From contig JAPOKC010000001.1 in assembly GCA_029977845.1 (NCBI GenBank), positions 62,001-126,000 of the forward strand: DNA of 64,000 nt. The letters run 5' to 3'. Position numbers and translations under genes: made by a program. This document shows positions 28,744-44,981 of this stretch, piece after piece (position 1 is the first letter of the stretch; every line of letters begins with the position of its first letter). Source of the stretch: Mycobacteriaceae bacterium. Its GTDB lineage: Bacteria > Actinomycetota > Actinomycetes > Mycobacteriales > Mycobacteriaceae. The notes under the pieces are model-generated. The model did not search any database, was not told the DNA's origin, and saw nothing but the letters and a program-made list of their open reading frames with translations.

Positions 28744-29555
28744 TGCTTCCGGCGATGATCGCCAGCGACGTTGACGGCACGTTGCTGAACCATGAGGACC
28801 GCATCACCGACCGCACCCGTGAAGCGGTGCAGGCGGCGGTCGCGGATGGCGCGGTATTCGTGTTGGCCACCGGGCGGCCGCCCCGATGGATTCCACCGGT
28901 GGTGGAGGAACTGGGCTTCGCACCGATGGCGGTCTGCGCCAACGGCGCGGTGGTCTATGACGCAGCCCACGATCGGGTGGTGTCGGCCCAGACCCTGTCG
29001 GTGGAACTGCTCGCCGAACTCGCAGAGATCGCCGCACGGTCGGTGCCGGGAGCCGGCCTCGCGGCCGAACGGGTGGGCCGCAGTGCGCACGATTCGGCGA
29101 CGCCGCAATTCGTCAGCGCGCCCGGCTACGAGCACGCCTGGCTCAATCCCGACAACACCGAGGTCTCGCATGAGGATCTGCTCAGTTCACCCGCGGTGAA
29201 GCTCCTGGTTCGCAAACCCGGGATGCCGAGTTCCGAACTGGCAGCCGCTCTGGCGAAACATGTTGGCATCCTTGGTGATGTCACCTACTCCACCAATGAC
29301 GGTCTGGTGGAGATCAGCCCGATCGGGATCAGCAAGGCCGTCGGTGTGCAGCAGGTCGCGCACCCGCTGGAGATACGGGCCGAGGATGTGGTGGCATTCG
29401 GCGATATGCCCAACGACGTGCCGATGCTCACCTGGGCCGGCCTGGGTGTGGCGATGGGCAATGCCCATCCGGAGGCTATCGCCGCGGCAAACGAAGTGAC
29501 GGCGCCTAACAGTGACGATGGTCTTGCGCGGGTACTTGAACGCTGGTGGCTCTAA
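28743..29555 (+). CDS. HAD-IIB (Cof-like) hydrolase
   Basis: IASDVDGTLLNHEDRIT, VVAFGDMPNDVPMLTWAGLGVAMGNAHPE. Confidence 0.93.
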   Translation: MLPAMIASDVDGTLLNHEDRITDRTREAVQAAVADGAVFVLATGRPPRWIPPVVEELGFAPMAVCANGAVVYDAAHDRVVSAQTLSVELLAELAEIAARSVPGAGLAAERVGRSAHDSATPQFVSAPGYEHAWLNPDNTEVSHEDLLSSPAVKLLVRKPGMPSSELAAALAKHVGILGDVTYSTNDGLVEISPIGISKAVGVQQVAHPLEIRAEDVVAFGDMPNDVPMLTWAGLGVAMGNAHPEAIAAANEVTAPNSDDGLARVLERWWL

Positions 29556-31177
29556 CCGGCGTTGGTGGTCTGGATCCGGCTGAACCGCTCCAGCTGCGTC
29601 GGCGGCCCGTCGATGGACGGCGGCGGCAAAACCAGATCGACACCGTCGATGACCCGGATGACATTATGGGTCTGACGGTCGAAATTGAGCGTGCCGTGCT
29701 GGAAGTTCTGCACGATCCATTCCGGTTCGGCGATCTCGCCGCTGGTCGGCAATCCCAGGGAACTGCGCTCGAAGCCCAGCGATCCCCATGCTTGGTAGAT
29801 CGCGCCGGTCAGCGGTTGCGCGCCGGTCTCCGGTGACCAGTACATCGCCCCACGCTCGAAGGTCGCGTATCGCGCCGAGCCCTCAGCGGAGGCCTCCGGC
29901 GAGGTGGGGTTCCCCAACGGGCTCACCGGACCGCCGTCGTTCTCCCACCGTGCCAGGATCGCGCCGCCGCGCAAAGCCTCGGTCGCATCAGGAGGACGGT
30001 TGAATCCCGCTGCGATTTCACGGATCTGGTCCAGAGCCGCGTAACCGGCGTGGCCCGGACACTCGGTGTTACCGACGTCTCGGTGGGCGAAGATCTCCGG
30101 CAGCGTGACCGTCCGCCCGCCGGGAATCACGGTGTAGGAGCCGCCGGCCGATGTGAGCGGCACGGACGCGAGCGGATTGATGCGGTCAAGGTTCAACCGC
30201 CACCCGAGCAATCGCCCGACCGTTCTGATCATGATCTCCGGCGGGGCCTCGTCATCGAAGCTGCCGATCATCGACACGCCCCACACGTCGCGGTTGAAAC
30301 CGCCCGTGTGGGAACCCATGACGTCTTTGGTCAAGCCGCCCGCGCGGCCCTCGAACACCTGCCCGTATTTGTCGACCAGGGCGTTGTAGGCGATGTCGCA
30401 CCAGCCCAGCGTCATCGTGTGATACGCGTAGATCGACCGGACGATCGCCGCGGAATCCTCTGGGGCATAGTCGTTTCCGGTCGCGGTGTGATGCACCACC
30501 GCCGCCCGCAAGCCGTTGCCGTAGGACGGACCGCCGCAGCGCGATCCGCTTCCGGCGCCCCACTGGGTCCGGCTGATGATGTTGGGCGGCTGACCCGGCC
30601 CGAGCGTGGCCGTCGGAGGTGACCACTGGGTCTCCACCGGAGCCTTGGGCGGCGTGATCAGCACCACCGACATGGTCTGCGTGAGCGACTCCTCGGCGTT
30701 GGCCGGGATGTACCCGAGTTGCCGTCCGGCCTCGAGGCCCGAGTCCGGCGGGGCGACCGTCTCCGGAGCCGACGGCGGTCTGGTGACGGAGATCTGAACG
30801 GCGTTGGTGTCGCCGACGAAGATCGGGTCGGTGCCCCGCGGGCCGCCGAACTCGGTGTCGTCGGAGTTCGGCTCGAGATTCTCAGCGACGTACCAGGGAC
30901 CCCAGGATCCGTCGGCCCGTTTGGCCCGCACCCGGGCCGATGTGCCGGACAGGTCACTGCCGGTCAACGCGACCATGGAGAACGGGGTGGCCTGGTTGAT
31001 CTCACGGATCGTCTCGCCGCCGCCGATACCGGCCAGCGGCTGCTGGGTCAGGACGGTGTCATCGGCGCTGGGCCCGTGGTGCTGCCCCGGTAGACCCGCC
31101 GCCAACGGCACCAGGACGACCGTCGCCGCGACAGCGGTGAACAGGATCGTCGGCGCTGGCCGGCGGCGGGATGACAC
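29552..31177 (-). CDS. Peptidoglycan-recognition/N-acetylmuramoyl-L-alanine amidase with LGFP repeats (Rv3811-like)
   Basis: VVHHTATGNDY, MTLGWCDIAYNALVDKYGQVFEGRAGG, HRDVGNTECPGHAGY, LGFP-like repeats at C-terminus. Confidence 0.92.
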   Translation of the reverse strand: MSSRRRPAPTILFTAVAATVVLVPLAAGLPGQHHGPSADDTVLTQQPLAGIGGGETIREINQATPFSMVALTGSDLSGTSARVRAKRADGSWGPWYVAENLEPNSDDTEFGGPRGTDPIFVGDTNAVQISVTRPPSAPETVAPPDSGLEAGRQLGYIPANAEESLTQTMSVVLITPPKAPVETQWSPPTATLGPGQPPNIISRTQWGAGSGSRCGGPSYGNGLRAAVVHHTATGNDYAPEDSAAIVRSIYAYHTMTLGWCDIAYNALVDKYGQVFEGRAGGLTKDVMGSHTGGFNRDVWGVSMIGSFDDEAPPEIMIRTVGRLLGWRLNLDRINPLASVPLTSAGGSYTVIPGGRTVTLPEIFAHRDVGNTECPGHAGYAALDQIREIAAGFNRPPDATEALRGGAILARWENDGGPVSPLGNPTSPEASAEGSARYATFERGAMYWSPETGAQPLTGAIYQAWGSLGFERSSLGLPTSGEIAEPEWIVQNFQHGTLNFDRQTHNVIRVIDGVDLVLPPPSIDGPPTQLERFSRIQTTNAG

Positions 31178-31256
31178 AGTGCGATGTTACGTATGTGCCA
31201 GGTGTTACCAACGGTTCGACACGGACTATTGATCACTATGTGAGAGTTGGGAATGC

Positions 31257-31294
31257 AACGGCACCGCAGGGGTTGTCCACCCTGCGGTGCCGTT
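31257..31294. terminator. 15-bp-stem hairpin AACGGCACCGCAGGG...CCCTGCGGTGCCGTT followed by T-run on + strand
   Basis: Perfect inverted repeat downstream of erp and upstream of amidase gene. Confidence 0.8.
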
Positions 31295-31314
31295 TTGGTG
31301 CAAGTTCTGCCTCG

Positions 31315-32289
31315 TCAGCCGGCTGCCGCCTCGACCGCCGGGGCGGCCGCCGCGGGAGCGGCCGCAGCCGCCGAGGCGCCCTGCATCGCCTGGGTGATTC
31401 CCGGCATTACGACCCCTTTGAGCAGGTCAATCGCCTGGCCGACGCCCAGCTGATTGGCCGCGCTGGTCAGGTCGCCGATGATGCCGCCGGATGACGAAGC
31501 CGGGGCGATGGTCCCCGGCAGGCCCAGGGACGGATCACCGAGGATCGGGTAGGTGCCCGCGACCGGGCCCAGCGGGGCGCTGATCGGAATCTCCGTCGGC
31601 AGACCGATTCCGGTGGACGGCGTGGTCAGGCCCGGCGTGGTCAGGCCCGGTGTGGTCAGGCCCGGTGTGGTCAGGCCCGGTGTGGTCAATCCTGGAGTGG
31701 GCGCCACCTGGGGCGTCGAGATGCCGGGCGCGGTCAGACCAGGGGTGGTCAGCGCCGGATCGGTCAGTCCGGGGGTGGCTGCCGCCGGGCTCGGCGTCAA
31801 ACCTGGTGTGGTCAGGCCGGGTGTGGTCAGGCCGGGTGTGGTCAAACCTGGTGTGGTCAGGCCGGGCGTGGTTACAGCCGGCGTGGTCAGGCCGGGCGTC
31901 GTCAGTGCCGGCGTCGTCAGACCCGGAGTCGTCAGCGACGGTGTGGTCAGACCAGGCGTTGCCAGTGACGGCGTGGTCAGGCCGGGCAGGGTCAGCGACG
32001 GCGTTGTCAGCGCCGGTCCGGTCTGGACCGGCTGAGCGCCGGCCGGGCTCAGGCCGGTCGGCAGGGGCGGCAGGTTGATGCCGAACTGCGACAGGCCCGC
32101 CTGCAGAGCGGACAGGATCTCGTTGGGCAGATCGGTGACGACCGCGGCCTGGGTGAAGTCCCGGTGCTCGGCGACGTGGCCGGCGGAGGTCAGTTCGATG
32201 ACACCGATCGCGGCGAACGGGGTTGCGACAGCTAGGGCGGCGACCGCGCTCATGGCTGTCGAGATCTTGCGTCGACGTTGGTTCGGCAC
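31315..32289 (-). CDS. erp: Exported repetitive protein (Erp/PirG)
   Basis: Signal peptide, central PGLTT/PALTT/PSLTT repeats, conserved terminal domains; adjacent to glf. Confidence 0.93.
   Translation of the reverse strand: MPNQRRRKISTAMSAVAALAVATPFAAIGVIELTSAGHVAEHRDFTQAAVVTDLPNEILSALQAGLSQFGINLPPLPTGLSPAGAQPVQTGPALTTPSLTLPGLTTPSLATPGLTTPSLTTPGLTTPALTTPGLTTPAVTTPGLTTPGLTTPGLTTPGLTTPGLTPSPAAATPGLTDPALTTPGLTAPGISTPQVAPTPGLTTPGLTTPGLTTPGLTTPGLTTPSTGIGLPTEIPISAPLGPVAGTYPILGDPSLGLPGTIAPASSSGGIIGDLTSAANQLGVGQAIDLLKGVVMPGITQAMQGASAAAAAPAAAAPAVEAAAG
31618..32010. repeat. erp: 15-bp-periodic coding repeats of Erp (P-[GA]-L-T-T-P)
   Basis: Repeated ggtgtggtcaggccc-type units. Confidence 0.9.
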
Positions 32290-32501
32290 GGAAGTCTCCT
32301 CAAATTTGCGACTAGTTGGGTTCTGTCATTCGGAACCCTGTCTGATGTTAAAACTGAGGTTGCTGAGACAGGAGTGACGATGCTGAATCGTGAGCTAATC
32401 GCGACCTTGAACTCCCGTGCAGCATGGGCATTTTCACCCGACTTTCTGCGGGTCGCACCGGTTCGCCGCGCAGTTGCCGAGGCACCCGTCGGATAACCTG
32501 A

Positions 32502-35681
<3,180 letters not shown>

Positions 35682-35689
<8 letters not shown>

Positions 35690-36224
35690 GGCGGGGTCCG
35701 AGGCGGGTCCACCGACCGGTGAAGTCGCGGCGCTTGTCGCCGTGCAGTCGAAGCTGGCCACGCCGGAGGTCCTCACCGTCACCCGGGCCATGTCGCACTT
35801 CGGCGAGCATGCCGCGGGGTGGGTGGCACTGTCCGGTGTGGGCGCACTGCTCGCGTCGCGCCGCCGCCGGGACTGGCTTCTGGTCGGAGTCGGCGCCGTG
35901 GCCGCCCACGCGGCCGCAATCGTCATCAAACTCGTCGTCAGGCGCAAGCGGCCGCACCATCCGGACATCGCCGTGAACGTGGGCACTCCGAGCGCGCTGA
36001 GTTTCCCCTCCGCGCACGCCACCTCGAGCACGGCCGCGGCTATGCTGCTGTGCCGGGCAACCCGCTCACCGCTCCCCCTGGTCATCATCCCGCTGATGGC
36101 GTTGTCGCGATTGGTGCTCGGTGTGCACTATCCGAGCGACGTTCTCGCCGGCATCGCCGTCGGAGCCACGGTTGCCCGAGTCACCGCCCGCCTCGGTGGC
36201 AGGAAGGAGACGAACAGTGAGTGA
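35682..36224 (+). CDS. PAP2-family phosphatase (Rv3807c-like)
   Basis: KLVVRRKRPHH, SFPSAHATSS, SRLVLGVHYPSDVLAG. Confidence 0.93.
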
Positions 36225-37099
36225 TGCAAAGGTCGCCGGTCCACCGAGCGGCCTCTTCGCCGGCATCGTCAAGGCGATCCGGCCCCGACAGTGGGTGAAG
36301 AACCTTCTCGTGTTCGCCGCGCCACTGGCAGCCTGGGGCCACGAGGGCACCTACGACTACCGGCGGGTCCTGATCCAGGTCTCGATTGCCTTCGTCGTCT
36401 TCAGCCTCGCCGCGTCGTCGATCTATCTGGTCAACGACGCCCGCGACGTCGAGGCGGACCGGGCTCATCCGACTAAGCGCTTCCGCCCCATCGCGGCCGG
36501 AGTGCTCCCCGTCCCGATGGCTTACGGCCTGGCGGTCGCGCTCGCGGCAGCGTCCCTGATCGTCGGATGGCTGGTCAAGCCTCAACTGGCACTCGTGATG
36601 GCGGTCTATCTGGCGATCCAGCTCGCCTACTGTTACGGACTGAAACATCAAGCCGTGCTTGATATCTGCATCGTCTCCTCGGGCTTCCTGATCCGCGCGA
36701 TCGCCGGTGGCGTGGCCGCAGGTATCCCGCTGTCCCAGTGGTTCCTTCTGGTGATGGCGTTCGGGTCGCTGTTCATGGCCGCCGGTAAGCGCTACGCCGA
36801 GTTGCAGCTCGCTGAGCGAACCGGAGCCAAGATCCGCAAATCGCTCGAGAGTTACACCAGCACCTATCTGCGCTTCGTGTGGACCCTGTCGGCCACCGCG
36901 GTGGTGCTCTCCTACGGCCTGTGGGCATTCGAACGTGACGGCGGCCGGGGATCGTGGTTCGTCATCTCGATGGTCCCCTTCACCGTCGCGATCCTGCGGT
37001 ACGCCGTCGATGTCGACGGCGGCTTGGCCGGCGAGCCGGAAGAGATCGCGCTGCGCGACCGGGTGCTGCAAATGCTGGCACTGGCCTGGATCGGAACCG

Positions 37100-37125
<26 letters not shown>
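36217..37125 (+). CDS. ubiA: Decaprenyl-phosphate phosphoribosyltransferase (DPPR synthase)
   Basis: YLVNDARDVEADRAHPTKRFRPIAAG prenyltransferase motif; GTG 36217. Confidence 0.95.
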
Positions 37126-40214
<3,089 letters not shown>

Positions 40215-40296
40215 GAACGGCGTTCCCCGAACCCCTGGCCAGCGGTTGTGAAACACTGCGGGGACATTCGGGGACGAGGTGGGTAGGAGCGATCTG

Positions 40297-41175
40297 GTGA
40301 AGTTCTTCCGGGCACTGTGTGCCGCGATCGTGGTTTTGGGAACCTGGGCCGCTTCGGCACCCACCGCCGCAGCCGCGGGGGTGGAGTACCTGATGGTGCC
40401 CTCGGCGGCGATGGGGCGCGACATCCCGGTGGCATTCCAGGGCGGCGGCCCGCACGCGGTGGTGCTGCTGGACGCCTTCAACGCCGCCCCGGACGTCAGC
40501 AACTGGGCCCGGGTCGGCAACGCGATGAACACCCTGGCCGGATCCGGCTTGTCGGTGGCGGCGCCGGCCGGCGGCGCCTACAGCATGTACACCAACTGGG
40601 AACTCGACGGCAGCAAGCAGTGGGAGACCTTCCTGGCCGACGAACTTCCCACCTGGCTCGCGGCGAACAAGGGTCTTGCCCCCAGCGGCCACGCGATCGT
40701 CGGTGCCGCCCAGGGCGGTACCGCCGCGCTGACGCTGGCCGCCTTCCACCCTGATCGGTACCGCTACGCCGGATCACTGTCGGGCTTCCTCAACCCCTCG
40801 GACACCTTCACCAACGGCGCGATCTCGGCCGGTATCAACGACAACGGCGGCAACATCAACGCGATGTGGGGCGCCCCGCAGCTCGGCCGGTGGAAGTGGC
40901 ACGACCCGAACGTTCACGTTCAGCTGCTGGTCGACAACAACACCCGGCTGTGGGTGTTCAGCCCGCAGAACAGCAGTTGCAGCGATCCGGCTGCGATGAT
41001 CGGCCGCTGCGATATCGCCCAGGGCAGCAACCGCACGTTCTACGCGCACTACCGGGCCGTCCGCGGTCACAATGGGCACTTCGACTTCCCGGCCGGCGGA
41101 AACCACGACTGGGGCGCCTGGTCGGGGCAGCTCGGAGCGATGGCCGGCGACGTCTCAGCTGCTCTGAGTAGCTAA
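40297..41175 (+). CDS. fbpD: MPT51/FbpD antigen 85-related protein
   Basis: [32 protein letters not shown] in place of catalytic GxSxG. Confidence 0.9.
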   Translation: MKFFRALCAAIVVLGTWAASAPTAAAAGVEYLMVPSAAMGRDIPVAFQGGGPHAVVLLDAFNAAPDVSNWARVGNAMNTLAGSGLSVAAPAGGAYSMYTNWELDGSKQWETFLADELPTWLAANKGLAPSGHAIVGAAQGGTAALTLAAFHPDRYRYAGSLSGFLNPSDTFTNGAISAGINDNGGNINAMWGAPQLGRWKWHDPNVHVQLLVDNNTRLWVFSPQNSSCSDPAAMIGRCDIAQGSNRTFYAHYRAVRGHNGHFDFPAGGNHDWGAWSGQLGAMAGDVSAALSS

Positions 41176-41253
41176 CCGACCGCTGTTCAACCGTTAGCCA
41201 TCCGCAACCGCGCGTACGCTGGCCCACCCCACCGTGCCTGTACTGTAGACGCC

Positions 41254-41730
41254 GTGCAACGCGTCGACGGCGGCTCACTCAGCAAACGCTCAGGGTGGCT
41301 GCTTGCCGGGGTCGTCGCCCCCGCCGCGTACCTGCTTTCGGGGTGTAGTTCCGGCGCGGACCTGGTGGGCACGATGGCGTTGCCCACCCAGCAGACCGAA
41401 GGGTTCGTCGACGGTATCGGCGTTCCGCCGCCCCAGGACGGCAACCCCGGGCGACTTGACCTCACCGCCGCGCAACAGGGCTACCTCGATGCCCTGACGG
41501 CCGCGGGAATCCATCCCTCCAGCGAATTGCGCGCGCTGAGTATCGGCTCCTATGTCTGCCAGGCGCGCGCCGCCGGACAACGGGATCAGGCGGTGTGGGA
41601 GTACGTCGCACCCATGGTGCGCAGTGATGTCGCCGATGCCCGGGCGTCGACGCCGCAGTCACCTGCGGCCGTGCCGGCCGACGCCGCCATCGCCGACTAC
41701 ATCCGCATCGCCTCGGAGCGACTCTGTTAA
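41254..41730 (+). CDS. DUF732-domain lipoprotein
   Basis: LLSGCSSG lipobox; QQGYLDALTAAGIHPSSELRALSIGSYVCQ. Confidence 0.85.
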   Translation: MQRVDGGSLSKRSGWLLAGVVAPAAYLLSGCSSGADLVGTMALPTQQTEGFVDGIGVPPPQDGNPGRLDLTAAQQGYLDALTAAGIHPSSELRALSIGSYVCQARAAGQRDQAVWEYVAPMVRSDVADARASTPQSPAAVPADAAIADYIRIASERLC

Positions 41731-41736
41731 GCCACC

Positions 41737-42786
41737 TTGATCAAAATGGCCCGTAAGACCCGAACGAGCAACCGCCCCGGACCGCGCAACGACAAGCGCC
41801 GCAAGCGGCACCGCATCCTGGCTCTGATCGCCGCCGCAGCGGTCGCCGTCGTCGTCGCACTGGTGGTGGCGATCATCGTGGTCGTCGTGCGCCGCCCAGC
41901 CCCGTCGATCACTGCGATTCCCCCCACCGCGGTGCCGCCCACCAGCCAGCCCGGCCGCAAGCCCCGGCCGGCCTTCCAGGACGCCAGCTGTCCGGACGTC
42001 GCGATGTACGCCATCCCGGGAACCTGGGAGTCCTCACCGACCGATGATCCGCTGAACCCGGGGCAGTTCCCAATTGCCTTGTTGCTCAACGTGACCCGCC
42101 CGATTCAGCAGGACTTCGGCGCCGACCGGGTGCAGGTCTACACGGTCCCCTACACCGCCCAGTTCCACAACCCGCTGTCCTCAGACAAGCAGATGTCCTA
42201 TAACGACAGCCGCGCTGAGGGCACCGCCGCAACGGTGCGTGCCATGACCGAGATGAACGAGCGCTGCCCGCTGACGAGTTATGTGATCGTGGGCTTCTCC
42301 CAGGGCGCGGTGATCGCGGGGGATCTGGCCAGCGATATCGGCAACGGCCGAGGGCCCATCGACGAGGATCTGATACTCGGTGTCACCCTGATCGCAGACG
42401 GTCGCCGGCAGCCGGGAGTCGGTCAGGACGTAGGACCGCTGGCGCCGGGCCAGGGCGCCGAGGTCACCTTGCGCGAGGTCCCGACGCTGTCGGCCCTGGG
42501 TCTGACGATGAGCGGTGAGCGGCCGGGCGGGTTCGGGGCGTTGAGCAACCGCACCTATGAGATCTGCGCGCCCGGGGACCTGATCTGCTCGGCTCCGCAG
42601 TCGGCCTTCAACATCGCCAATCTGCCGCGCACCCTCGAGGTGCTCACCGCCGGTGCGGGCCAGCCCATCCACGCCATGTACAACACCCCGGAGTTCTGGA
42701 ATCTCGACGGCCAGACGGCGACCATGTGGGCCCTGAATTGGGCCCGAGGCGTGATCGCGAACGCCCCGTCCCCGCCGCACGGATGA
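41737..42786 (+). CDS. culp6: Cutinase-like protein 6 (Rv3802c-like phospholipase/thioesterase)
   Basis: [23 protein letters not shown]-terminal TM; immediately upstream of fadD32. Confidence 0.93.
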   Translation: MIKMARKTRTSNRPGPRNDKRRKRHRILALIAAAAVAVVVALVVAIIVVVVRRPAPSITAIPPTAVPPTSQPGRKPRPAFQDASCPDVAMYAIPGTWESSPTDDPLNPGQFPIALLLNVTRPIQQDFGADRVQVYTVPYTAQFHNPLSSDKQMSYNDSRAEGTAATVRAMTEMNERCPLTSYVIVGFSQGAVIAGDLASDIGNGRGPIDEDLILGVTLIADGRRQPGVGQDVGPLAPGQGAEVTLREVPTLSALGLTMSGERPGGFGALSNRTYEICAPGDLICSAPQSAFNIANLPRTLEVLTAGAGQPIHAMYNTPEFWNLDGQTATMWALNWARGVIANAPSPPHG

Positions 42787-43074
42787 ATCCCTGATAAACC
42801 CTGATGAAAGTGGCCCCGGCCCGGCGATCCGATTTGTCCACAGCCGCCAGTTCCTCTAACATTAAGAAATCTTTAAGAGCTTTGAACACCGTTCCGGCAG
42901 CGGGCGCGACTCGCGCCGGAGGCGACTGTGACCGCGGGAATCTCGGTACGATCTGTGAGGCTTGCGGTCACGAACCAGGGCAATCGGTGGCGCGTCGTCG
43001 AGGCTGCCGCACCGTGCGACCCGCCCAGCGCCGCGATGCGGCCCGGGGCATGAGTGTTCTGACAGGAGAGTGGT

Positions 43075-44964
43075 ATGCCGTTCCATAACCCGTTCATCAA
43101 GGACGGACGGATCGTCTTCCCCGAGGGCACCAGTGTCGTCAAGCACGTCGAACGGTGGGCACGAGTTCGCGGCGACAAGTTGGCATTCCGATTCCTGGAC
43201 TTCTCCACCGAACGTGACGGTATTGCGCGCGAACTTCAATGGGCCGACTTCAGCGTTCGCAACCGGGCCCTGGGCGCCCGCCTTCAGCAGGTCACCGAAC
43301 CCGGCGACCGGGTGGCGATCCTGTGCCCGCAGAATCTGGACTACCTCGTCGCGTTCTTCGGCACGCTGTACTCCGGACGGATCGCGGTCCCGCTGTTCGA
43401 CCCGTCGGAGCCGGGCCACGTCGGGCGTCTGCATGCGGTGCTCGACGACTGCCGGCCCTCGGCGATCCTGACCACAACCGAAGCCGCCGAGGGCGTTCGC
43501 AAGTTCTTCCGCAGCCGGCCGGCAAAGGAACGGCCCCGTGTCATCGCCGTCGACGCGATCCCCGCCGAAGTGGGCGAAACCTGGGAGCACTCCGACGACG
43601 TCGACCCCGACACCATCGCCTATCTGCAGTACACCTCGGGGTCCACCAGGATCCCCACCGGTGTTCAGATCACCCACCTGAACCTGGCCACCAACGTGGT
43701 ACAGGTCATCGAGGCCCTCGAGGGCGAAGAGGGTGACCGCGGCGTCAGCTGGCTGCCGTTCTTCCACGATATGGGCCTGATCACCGCGCTGCTGTCACCG
43801 ATGATCGGGCACTACTTCACCTTCATGACCCCGGCCGCATTCGTGCGCCGGCCGATCCGCTGGATGCGCGAGCTCGCCCGTCAGCCCGGAGACACCGGCG
43901 GCACCATCTCGGTGGCTCCGAACTTCGCCTTCGATCACGCGGCCGCCCGCGGCGTGCCGAGGGACGGCGAGGAGCCTTTGGACCTTTCCAACGTGAAGGC
44001 CATCCTCAACGGCAGTGAGCCGATCTCGGCGGCCACCCTGCGCAGGTTCAACGAGGCCTTCGGCCCGTTCGGTTTTCAGCCCAGGGCCATCAAGCCCTCC
44101 TACGGCCTGGCCGAGGCGACGCTGTTCGTGTCGACCACTCCCTCCAGTGATGAGCCGACGGTCATCTCCGTCGATCGCGACGAGCTCAACGCGGGCAGGT
44201 TCGTCCCGGTTCCGGACGATTCGCCCAAGGCCGTCGCACAGGCGGGCGCGGGCAAGGTCGGCATCGCGGAGTGGGCTGCGATCGTCGAACCCGAGACCGC
44301 GTCCGAGGTTCCCGACGGCCAGATCGCCGAGATCTGGATCAGCGGTAAGAACATGGGCACCGGCTATTGGGGCAAGCCCGAAAAATCGGTCGAGACATTC
44401 GAGAACATCCTCAAGTCGCGGACCACACCGTCGCATGCCGACGGCGCAACCGATGACGCCACCTGGGTCCGCACCGGTGACCTCGGCGCCTACTACAACG
44501 GCGAGCTGTTCATCACGGGCCGTACCAAGGACCTGGTGATCATCGACGGCCGCAACCATTACCCGCAGGACCTGGAGTACTCCGCACAGGAAGCCAGCAA
44601 GGCGGTGCGCACCGGATTCGCCGCGGCATTCTCGGTGCCGGCCAATCAGTTGCCCGAGGAGGTCTTCGCCGACGCACATGCCGGTCTGAAGCACAATCCG
44701 GACGACACCTCGGAGCAACTCGTGATCGTCGCCGAGCGGGCCGCTGGTTCACACAAGGTCGATGTCAGTCAGGTCGCCGACGCCATCCGCGCCGCCATCG
44801 CGGTGCGTCACGGCGTGACCGTTCGCGACGTCCTGCTCACGCCCGCGGGCGCGATCCCCCGCACCTCGAGCGGCAAGATCGGCCGGACCGCCTGCCGGGC
44901 GGCCTACCTCGACGGCAGCCTGCGGTCCGGGAAGGTCGCCAATGCCTTCCCCGAAGCGGAATAG
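43075..44964 (+). CDS. fadD32: Long-chain fatty acid-AMP ligase FadD32
   Basis: [25 protein letters not shown] family; directly upstream of pks13. Confidence 0.97.
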   Translation: MPFHNPFIKDGRIVFPEGTSVVKHVERWARVRGDKLAFRFLDFSTERDGIARELQWADFSVRNRALGARLQQVTEPGDRVAILCPQNLDYLVAFFGTLYSGRIAVPLFDPSEPGHVGRLHAVLDDCRPSAILTTTEAAEGVRKFFRSRPAKERPRVIAVDAIPAEVGETWEHSDDVDPDTIAYLQYTSGSTRIPTGVQITHLNLATNVVQVIEALEGEEGDRGVSWLPFFHDMGLITALLSPMIGHYFTFMTPAAFVRRPIRWMRELARQPGDTGGTISVAPNFAFDHAAARGVPRDGEEPLDLSNVKAILNGSEPISAATLRRFNEAFGPFGFQPRAIKPSYGLAEATLFVSTTPSSDEPTVISVDRDELNAGRFVPVPDDSPKAVAQAGAGKVGIAEWAAIVEPETASEVPDGQIAEIWISGKNMGTGYWGKPEKSVETFENILKSRTTPSHADGATDDATWVRTGDLGAYYNGELFITGRTKDLVIIDGRNHYPQDLEYSAQEASKAVRTGFAAAFSVPANQLPEEVFADAHAGLKHNPDDTSEQLVIVAERAAGSHKVDVSQVADAIRAAIAVRHGVTVRDVLLTPAGAIPRTSSGKIGRTACRAAYLDGSLRSGKVANAFPEAE

Positions 44965-44981
44965 CGACACCGAAAGCCTTT

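Noticed and set aside
31257-31294. Perfect inverted repeat as a transposon end
   Set aside because: No transposase or target duplication; T-run and intergenic location fit a terminator.
31553-32035. Plus-strand ORF of VWSGPVWSGPV-type repeats
   Set aside because: Reverse reading of the erp repeat tract.
40297-41175. Second catalytic antigen 85 mycolyltransferase
   Set aside because: GAAQGG replaces the Ser nucleophile motif, so it is MPT51/FbpD-like and probably non-catalytic.
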